Positions 55,778 through 64,000 of a DNA stretch of 64,000 nt are shown one piece after another (position 1 is the stretch's first letter; every line of letters starts with the position of its first letter). Under the pieces are notes generated by a model, which was not told the origin of the DNA, did no database searches, and saw nothing but the letters and a program-made list of their open reading frames with translations. The DNA comes from Platanthera guangdongensis. Its lineage: Eukaryota > Streptophyta > Magnoliopsida > Asparagales > Orchidaceae. A program made the translations under genes and the position numbers. The stretch is taken from assembly GCA_039583875.1 (NCBI GenBank), contig CM077150.1, forward strand, positions 188,670,375 to 188,734,374, in the 5' to 3' direction.

Positions 55778-58157
55778 AATCCCAATAAACAAAACAAAGA
55801 TTTCGTCCCCGAAATCAAGGTTAAGCCTACGAGAATTTCTATCAAAGAAAAGGAAACTTATAACATCCCATAAGAAGTGAAAGATTACATCTCGACGCTA
55901 TGTTTGCTAAGTGGGGTTTAAAGGGAAACCTAAACCTATGACCAATTTGCCCAATTGGCAAAGCCAAAATCCCAATAAATAAAAGATTAACCTCTACTCT
56001 TCATAGAGCACCCCTACTAGTTTAAAACAGGAAAGTAAATTGAACATCTTGAGAGGTTGTGAGGTATACCTGACTGAACAGCTCTGGATACTTTTGTCGC
56101 ATTAGGTCCTGTGGTTCCCAGGTATGCTCCTCCTAGCCATGGTTTCTCCACAGAACTTTGACTAACGGAACCTTCTTGCGACGCGAGATCCGTACTCCTC
56201 TGTCATTGATCCGAACCGACTCTAAGTGAACTAACCGGTCTGAAGCTACCAGTCCATCTGTGGTCAAAATCTGCTGCTCCGTGCGTAGTAGAGTCCTCCT
56301 AAGCAAAGATATATGGAACACGTCGTGTAAACCTGCCAGTTCTGGTGGCAAATCCAGCATGTATGCTAGGGGTCCGATCCGCTCCAGGATCCTATAAGGG
56401 CCCATATACCTAGGGCTGAGCTTCTTCTTCCGACCATGCACCCGTGAAACTCTGTGCATGGGCCGAATCTTCAAGAAAACCCGGTCTCCCACCTGAAACT
56501 CTACCTGACGGTGTCGGGCATCGTAATACTTAGCCTGTCGGCTCTACGCTTCCAGCATTCTGTCTCGTATCAGTCTCACCTAAGCCTCGGTGTCTTCGAC
56601 AAAATCCGATCCCAACGCCTTCGGATCCTCGTCCTGAATCCATGAAAGCAAAGTCCTATATCTCCTTCCGTACAAGGGTGGAGATTTGTGTTGAATGTCG
56701 ACCGAGAGCCCAGATAATCCTGGACTGATCTTCTCTCCTTGGACGTACACTATCCATCCTGATTCAACACGATCATATTGAGAACACCATGATAATGAAC
56801 AACTACTCACAAAACTTATGAAACACCTACGAAAGTTTTCTTTTGGTTCAGGGTGACCCTAGATATCTCGGTCAGTCTATCGTTGATGTTCCAATTATAA
56901 TTGTGCCCGGAGTGCGGATGAGGAATCATGTGCATGAAAATCCCTAATTATATCCTCGAACTTCCCCTCTAACCGGGCAGTGACTGTAATAGTTTCCCAA
57001 AAGTTCTTGCATTTAACCTTCATCGGGCGACGGACCTCACCGTGCATCACAAAATCCATGGCGCCCTTCTTCACTCCAGGGAGATACACGTTCCGAGATA
57101 CACCAAACTTCCGATGATTAAATTTCTCATTTGTATGGGTAGCCAATGACTCTATAAAATCTCCACTTCACAATCAGATTCTTATCCTTACGAATATGCC
57201 CGAGTAGCACCGAATACGGTTTACGTCCATTTCACTATATTTATGACACAAACCTTTCTAGATGAGATCTAAGGGAAACCCAAGTCAGTAACTAATTTGC
57301 CCAATAAATAAAAGACACGCCCACAATAAACAAAAGATAAGCCTCTACCTGCCTTGGGCTGAGTATCTTTGATATTAACATATTATATCCATCCTAGCTG
57401 GGTGCACAATCCCTAGGGCATCAATCTTTGACTTGGGGTTCCAACCTGAATCTGTTGATATACTCCATACTTTAAACCCTCCGAGTCATATTTACGACAA
57501 CCTTATCCGGGTCAAAATGTTCCCAATCCCAACTGGGTCTCTTCTGAACTTGAATTCCTATCCGACCTTCGATGTTTGTCGTGGTGGTGGTCTCCAGGTA
57601 ATCTTGTTACTGGTATGAGGGTTGAGACTATGTGTCTTCTACCATTCTGCTAATGGATTATTGGTCTCAATTCTCCTTAAAGCGGTCCTTCCGGTTTGAG
57701 TAATCCTTGATAGGGACCGTAGGGCTACCTGAGTTTATGGCTTAGGTAGCCATTTTCGTATTATACTCCTCCTTTATTCTCTTTAGGTATCTCCTTAGCT
57801 TAATCAAGTTCATACCCAAAGTCTATTTCAGATTATGACATACTATAAGTTATCGAGGTTAGTCATGTATCCTAGTGGGTTGAGTCTAACTCGTTGAGTA
57901 GAGAATTATAAGATGAGATTTTCACAGCCGGAGGTGCCCCCTGTTGGGGGCAGGGTTTGCCGCAGGCTACAAAAAAGAATTCCAATTGCTGGCTGATGAA
58001 CATGTGAAATTAATGAAAAGGTGGACTTTACATGTGATTCCCCTTATAGGCACACCGCAGCTTCCGCTGCTTAGTTTGTCCCCAAACTAAACTCGCGCGG
58101 GGTGACCCAGGGGTTGTGGACTGTTACTTTTCAATCGAGGTTCCCTCTGATACCACT
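55778..58157 (-). other. Residual interior of element A
   Basis: Between the two LTRs. Apart from the pol remnant (56050-56810), I see no recognisable coding. A 252-nt minus-strand frame (56895-57146) has no family signature. PBS CCTCTGATACCA (complement of TGGTATCAGAGG) is at 58144-58155, 2 nt from the right LTR. The region looks like a large internal deletion. Confidence 0.7.
56050..56810 (-). pseudogene. Gypsy integrase C-terminus and chromodomain remnant (element A)
   Basis: Minus strand. It reads SPPLYGRRYRTLLSW, then VRLIRDRMLEA-stop-SRQAKYYDARHRQVEF, GDRVFLKIRPMHRVSR, LSPRYMGPYRILERIGPLAY and LHDVFHISLLRR. It ends with KKVPLVKVLWRNHG-stop-EEHTWEPQ, the start of a chromodomain. This order is standard for plant Tekay/Del chromoviruses, where the chromodomain steers integration to heterochromatin. 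At least three stops; no catalytic core is present. Confidence 0.8.
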
Positions 58158-61100
58158 TGTAAGACCCCCCCCCCCCCTTTTCTTTTTTAACACGGGGTCT
58201 TAGGCCCAGAACCGCCGCTTTGCGGTGACACCTTCACGCCCTGAAGGGTCATCACCGCGAAACGCCGATTCTGCCGGCCGATTCGATCACAGAAAAGTAA
58301 CAAGGTAGAGTAAACATAAGTGAGGTAAAACTTTAACCAAATGTCCACAATAAAAACCACATCAGAGTAATAATATCTCCACGAAGGGAGAGTCCACGAA
58401 ATATATAAATGCACTGAAAATAAGGGCTTAAGCCCGATACATCATATCCTCACTACATAATCACTCAAGCGGAAGCAAAGTAAAATAGTACTAAGGTCAG
58501 GGGCTCACAATCCCCGCCGTCTGAATTCCGGTGCTAGACTGCCCCATCTCCAAGCGTGCCGACCTCCGGGGCTGCTCCTCCATGCTGGGCTCCACGATCC
58601 CCTAAAATGTTGTGGTTCGAAAACCGTTAGTCTATAAGACTAAGTCCTATCATCCCCCACCCCTTCCCCCATGGCCCCTAGACACCGAGCGGAGAGGAAG
58701 AAAGGGGAGGACTTGAAGGTGGAGAGTAATCAAGAAGCAGATGGCAGCGGACCTATACTAGCAATTTTTATAGTACAGGTGACAGTAAAGTAAAGTATGA
58801 AAAGTAACCTTAACTTATACGGAAACATAAAAGGAAGGGATCTTCTACAAGGCTCCCATCGTATAAAGAGTCTCATACCAATTTATACATTGGGGTCGGT
58901 TATTAACAACAATATATATATAAGGAATTTAACCTTAATTTATAAACTTTCCCACATAAGCTTATAGACCAAGGGGTCGTTTTGCAGGGCCTATTGTATA
59001 AGCGTCCCATACCACTTATACAATAAGTGACAAGGGTTTTATGCTATGATTATGCTATGACATGCAAGTGGGTTATGATGCGATCATGCAAGTGCAACTC
59101 ACCCACCCGACTCTGTGCACACAGACCTTTAGTTCCCCCTTTCTAGAGCCTCACCTCCCAGGATACCTCCGTAGTGGCAGACAGAAGTAGTGGGTTGGGC
59201 CTCGCCCACCTCTAAACCAGTAAAGCACTACCGGTCAGACCTATCGTACGCCTCAACGCTGGTGCACTAAGCGGACTCCTGCGTACTCTTGCCGGCTGGC
59301 GCACCGGACTTCTGTTGGCGAAGTTCTAGCCACACTTGCCGAGTCAACGTATTGGCGTCGGTGCATCGACACTCCAACACCGAAGACCCACCACCTTTAT
59401 TTTATGCACATGCAACCTTATGTATCGGTACCGAGCCAAAGCTCCCCGGACAATCTTGTCCGTCACAAACATCAACCGAGCCAAAGCTCGCCGAGCCATC
59501 CTGCCCCTCATAAATATCAACCGAGTCAAAACTCACCGGGCCATCCTGCCCGTTTCCATGACCACCGAGCCTACCGCTCGGACATCCTAGTCAAACTAAC
59601 TTCCTGAGACACCGGGGTGTGTGAAAGTGAACCCCTAATTAATCTAGTTGCTCTTTAAGATTTATCACTCATACGGTTTATGTTTGCCCAGGACTGCCCA
59701 AGGTATACCCCGTGAAGGGCTCTCGAAAGCACTAGGAACTATGATGGGATTACACCCAAAGCTCCCTTTCGCAAGACACTTACTATTATTGGTTGCTACC
59801 CGATTTCCCAACCCTTAATTAATTCTACTGAATCTAGCCCTAGTGCATTAAACACTTTCTCCCTACGGGAAGGACGATTTTTCGCCGATCCCGAGCACCA
59901 CCTAACACTAGTCAACCTCTCACTCTACTAATCCTGTATTCCAATGATGAATTCCTTTATTTACCCAAACCAGCAACCTACTGAGGATTCAACTCTTCAA
60001 AATTCATTACCCACTCTAGTTCAGTTTCCGCAGTTACTATATGCAGACCACCATATACTATAAGAGATGTTTAAAGGAGGTACTCCGGATTGTCTTCCAA
60101 ATCTCCTATAAAATTTACCAAAGGTCTATCATAACAAATTTAGTCTAAAATCAGAGATCCATAATTTTTCTAATTAATTTGATATTTATTGAATTTTCCC
60201 AAATGTTTGGCCATGGGCAATTTTGAACATGAACTATATGATCTACTCAAGTAATGGCCACCCAAAAATTTTGATCACTAAACTAACAGAGATATATGAT
60301 TATATACAAATTGCCATAATTTTTCATAAAATATTTGACCTCTAATTAATTTATCCAAAATATTTCCCTTAATCATGTGTAAAGAAGGAAGTACCAAAAT
60401 ATTCTTTCGAAAATTATATAAAAATTACAAAATCTTAATATGCTTCAGAAATGATCATTGTACAAAAATCATAATTTTAGAGGTTTGCTAGACTCCAAAA
60501 TAAATTAAATTAAGTTTATATGGAAACCATACATAATGAAGCAACCCTTAAAAATAGTCATCCAAAAATTCTATAAAACTTCACAGAGCTTGAAAACATA
60601 ATAAAAAGCCATCTGGCTAAATTTCATCAATTTTCAGCAAGTAGTTTCTTCCTAATAAATTTCTAAGTAAGTAATACAAATTACCAATTTGTTAATCAAG
60701 TATCCAAAATAATATTCCTAAATTCATAATAAAATTTCTAGAGCTTGTACTAACCTCAAAAACTCCTCAACCCAAATCTCATTACTTTTCAAAGAGATTT
60801 TGTGACATTTGCTAACCCTACAAAATTTGTGCCCTAAGCTAGGGTTAGTGTTTTGAGGGGGTTTAAGGCTTCCAAATTCCCTAAAATTTTAACCAGAGAA
60901 ATATTCTAATCCTATGGTCATCTCCACAAAGTTTCAAGTCAATCCAAGGTCATTTGACCCTATGATCTTCAAACCCTAAAAAATCCCCATTAAGGAACCT
61001 ACCGTAGGGTTCTAGGGCTACCCTATACTTAACCACCCCAAATTCCTTTGGAGGGTGAGTCATTCTATAAAAAGTCAGTAGCCTAAATATCAACCTCTGT

Positions 61101-63349
61101 TGAGGTGATTTGACCACTCAAAACCAAAATGGGATGCTTGACCTATTTAACCCTAAAAGGGGTCAACCTATGGTTGGACCAATACCTAACCAAGACATCT
61201 CCAAATGAGATGAAAATTTTACCAGAGCCCTAACATGCCCTCTAAGACCTCCCACCAAACTTTGGGGGAATTTTGAGGTGTTTAGGATACCAAAATAATT
61301 TATTCATGGATTGTTAAAGTTTTCTAAAAACTATAGAAAAACTTTTTCCAAAAATTCTGAATTTTGGACAGGCCCTAGTTATAGCTAGGGTAGACTCCTT
61401 GCCCAAATGTCAGATCATTTGGACAAGAGATGAAGGGTGGGCATCCATTTGAACCTCAGGATAGCCCTAGGTATAGGGCCCACTAAAATGGGTGCTGTGG
61501 TCTAACCAGGACTCCAAATTGAATGAAATCAATTTTAAATTAAACTAGACATCAAGGGATTCATTTTATATGTTAACCACTTTTTCTATTCTAGAATCTA
61601 AGTAGTTTTTAAAATTAAAACCAATAAATTCAAAATCTGTGACATAATTAAATAATCAGAAATATATATACTATAGTTTAGAATCTAATATGACGCGAAT
61701 CTTGGCGCAAGCTGAATGGGATCCGTTCATCTTCTACCTTGAGCCGACGGCCAGGATTTATTCTTCCTGGGCCAGTTTCAAGCGGCTGCCGCCGGCCATC
61801 CAGCCGCCTCCCCAGCCGGCCACCGCCACCATCACCTCCGTTGAGGTGGTGGCTGTCGCCAGGCGGCGTCACAGCCGCCGGAGAGCCCTATTCCGGCGAT
61901 CCCGATGGTTGAATTTTTGGGGAAAAACCAGGAAAATTTCCCTTTGGATCGGGCTCAATTGAGCCCAAACCTTGGCCCTAAAGATTCCTAAGATCTACCC
62001 ATGAAAGGAGGAGTGGAGGAGGACCTTTAACCGAGCTTGTCGGCAAGTGTGGTGGGGGTACGCCATGGTCGGTGGTGGAGCTTTCCGATGCTTTGCAACT
62101 TCACTACCAAACAGCCCGGTTTCTTTAGGTGAAGGGTGGAAACGATTTCTCTTGGCACAGGGAAGCTTTTAAAAGCATCAAATGAGGGAGAGGGAGGGTC
62201 ATGACTTCAAAGCCATTTATGGCCATGAAGGATAATTTCGGCCATGCATTAGGTTCACTGTTTCCAGCCTTGAACAGTCTTGAAAACCCCTTGAACTTCT
62301 CCTATTTCAGCAAGGGAGATGAATCCATTCTTTGGAAATGAAGGGAGAAGTCCCTTGACCTCCCTTGGCCATGAATGACTCTCTTTCTCACTTTCTCTCT
62401 CCTCCATTAAAGGGAAAATGGAGCTTTCTCTCTCCTAGTTATCATGAACGAATTTGTTCATCTCCCTAGACTATTAGCAGCCCATAAAATCATTATTATT
62501 AATTAAAATAAAGTTAGCCCAAGTTGGGGGAAATGGGCTTGAGCTTGGGTTAGCCTATTTGGGCTAATTTGACTTAGCCTTAAGGTAGAGTTGACCTTGG
62601 TCAACATGACCATTTGGGTTGACCCCAATGAGTCCCTGGTGACCCATTGGCCTCCCCTAAGGTCTAGGTAGGGTTGGGTAGGGTTGACTTGGCACCTTGG
62701 AGGTCACTTGACCCTTGGTAAGGGCACTTTGACCACTTTGGGGCTAAAGTTGACTTCGGTCAACTTGACCATTTGGGTTGAACCCAATGGGTCCTTGGTG
62801 ACTCATTAGCCTCCCCTAAGGTCTAGGTAGGGTTGGGTATGGTTGACTTGACACCTTGGAGGTCACTTGACCCTTGGTAAGGGCACTTTGACCACTTTGG
62901 GGCTAGAGTTGACTTGGGTCAACTTTACCATTTGGGTTGACACCAATGGGTCCTTGGTGACTCATTGGCCTCCCCTAAGGTCTAGGAAGACCTAGGCAAG
63001 GTTGGTTGGGCACATTAGAGGCCAACTGCCCTTTGTTAGGGCACCTTGCCCAATTTAGTCCAATGGTGGTCCTAGGTCAAATTGGCCACTTTGGGTTGAC
63101 TCCAATAGACCCTTAAGGCTCTAGTGGACCCTCTGATAGGTTAGTGATGTTGTGGTGTGGTCATGGAGTCATGGTGAAGCCCTAAGGTCAAACCCTAGGT
63201 TTGGTGATGTGGTTGTGCCATAGGCAGACCAAGGTGATCCTCACATTGGCCTTCTATATCTTGGCCCTTTTTAGCTTTCTTGGGTTTTGTCATGACCTAG
63301 TCATGGACAAAATCACTCTTAGGGGTCTAGTTGGAAATGGGATGTTCCA
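58158..63349 (-). repeat. Right (5') LTR of element A, 5,192 bp
   Basis: Uninterrupted copy, TGTAAGACCCC...GATGTTCCA (TGTTACA in the left copy). It contains a C run at 58164-58177 that is shorter in the left copy. Open frames such as 61690-61962 and 63201-63695 recur in, or run beyond, the LTR and are not genes. Confidence 0.9.
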
Positions 63350-64000
63350 TCACCTACCTCAGGCCAAAGGCCCTACACTCTGGCTGGGAGGACAACCCTA
63401 CCTCAGATCCACTACGGATCCTACCTCGGACCCAAAGGTCCTACACTCAGAGAGTATTCCTCTCTTACAGCTTAGTGGTCAATTGACCACCTACCTCAGA
63501 CTTGAACCCAATCCATACAGCTCTGATCTAGTTGGATCCTGCAACGCAGAGAGCTTCACTCTCATACAACTCAGGCAATATTGCCCTACCTCAAGCTCAG
63601 AGAGCCCTACAACTCAGATCCAGTTGGATCCTATAGAGAGAAATAGATTTTTATCTATTATAGAGAAATTTCTCTGTGATAGCCCCTTGAGCTGAGTTAT
63701 CTCAGTCCAAACTTTCTTCACAGCTACAAGAATCTTGAGCTGGAAGTAATTAGTAGTAAAAACTGCTCTGCTTCCTCTTCCTTCCCAGGACAGAGACACC
63801 AAATTAGTTCTTTCTTCTTCTCAGCTTCAGAACTTAATCTGCTGAATCGTCTTCTTTGTTTTGGCTTTTCCCTTAGAAGGAAAACCTTCTTAACTTGCTA
63901 GCGCAGGTGGAGATGGTACCAGCTAAATTTCTTTTTCTTCTTCAGAGACCAACTCTGATTTTGTTGTAGTCGATGATGATGACAAACAGCTAAATTATTG
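63350..64000. repeat. Copia (SIRE-type) LTR D, right fragment
   Basis: Starts with the second TCACC target copy and continues the LTR cut at 33473: repeated CCTACCTCAG / CCTACACTCAG / GATCC(A/T)GTTGGATCCT phrases. It runs off the window end. No gene. Confidence 0.6.

Larger units (their letters stand above)
33474..63349 (-). mobile_element. Tekay-like gypsy element A with 5.19-kb LTRs (contains nested B and C)
   Basis: Minus-strand element with target duplication TCACC at 33469-33473 and 63350-63354. Each LTR is about 5.19 kb; the left one is split by element B. The interior is only 2.38 kb (55778-58157), with an initiator-Met PBS at its right edge and a remnant of pol ending in a chromodomain. 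Most of gag, protease, RT and integrase is gone. LTR identity is about 95% in the stretches compared. It is inserted in copia LTR D. Confidence 0.9.

Noticed and set aside
63201..63695. 164-residue frame at the right end of the nest
   Set aside because: It runs across the junction between the element A LTR and copia LTR D, so it is a chance fusion.

Overview
This window looks like nuclear DNA of a flowering plant, almost entirely transposable elements. It has no bacterial or phage gene order. It does have plant LTR-retrotransposon lineages (Ty3/gypsy Tat and Tekay-like, Ty1/copia SIRE-like), primer-binding sites for plant initiator-Met tRNA, short GT-AG introns and TATAAATA boxes. The species cannot be named from what I see. 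One fragment of a host protein-coding gene is present (31450-32199, minus); I see no rRNA, tRNA or CRISPR locus.

Layout. (1) 1-15184: an old copia element on the minus strand (E), interrupted inside its gag gene by a 13.8-kb Tat-lineage gypsy element (F, 546-14316, TSD GTGGT). F has 721-bp LTRs, a nearly intact gag-pol with two RNase H domains, a 15-copy 115-bp tandem array, and two intron-containing genes on the opposite strand, each with its own TATA box. (2) 15185-23583: old AT-rich debris with a 167-bp tandem repeat, a decayed gypsy gag and a probable small Helitron relic. (3) 23747-26849: a complete 3.1-kb LTR retrotransposon (H, TSD AACAA, 892-bp LTRs) with no gag or pol. Its only long reading frame encodes a protein with three IQ (calmodulin-binding type) motifs spaced exactly 23 residues apart. 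(4) 26850-33473: a copia relic, a 1.2-kb tandem duplication, a Harbinger-type MITE, the 5' exons of a host ARM-repeat (possibly TTI2-like) gene, a 29-bp minisatellite and part of a copia LTR (D). (5) 33474-63349: a Russian-doll nest. Tekay-like gypsy A (5.19-kb LTRs, TSD TCACC) sits in D. Gypsy B (2.1-kb LTRs, gag only, TSD TACTT) sits in the left LTR of A. SIRE-like copia C (2.0-kb LTRs, TSD ACGGG) sits in the 5' LTR of B. (6) 63350-64000: the rest of copia LTR D.

The most interesting material is the extra cargo of these elements: the IQ-motif protein of H; the antisense spliced genes of F; and, in C, a large downstream reading frame with its own TATA promoter. That promoter is flanked by the palindrome GTGTCGACAC, which occurs about 30 times upstream of the TATA box in the LTR of C. 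Element B, from a different superfamily, carries a parallel array of GACAC/GTGTC palindromes in the same U3 position. All boundaries, TSDs, motif counts and LTR difference counts here were read by eye. Family names rest on recalled knowledge and were not checked against a database.
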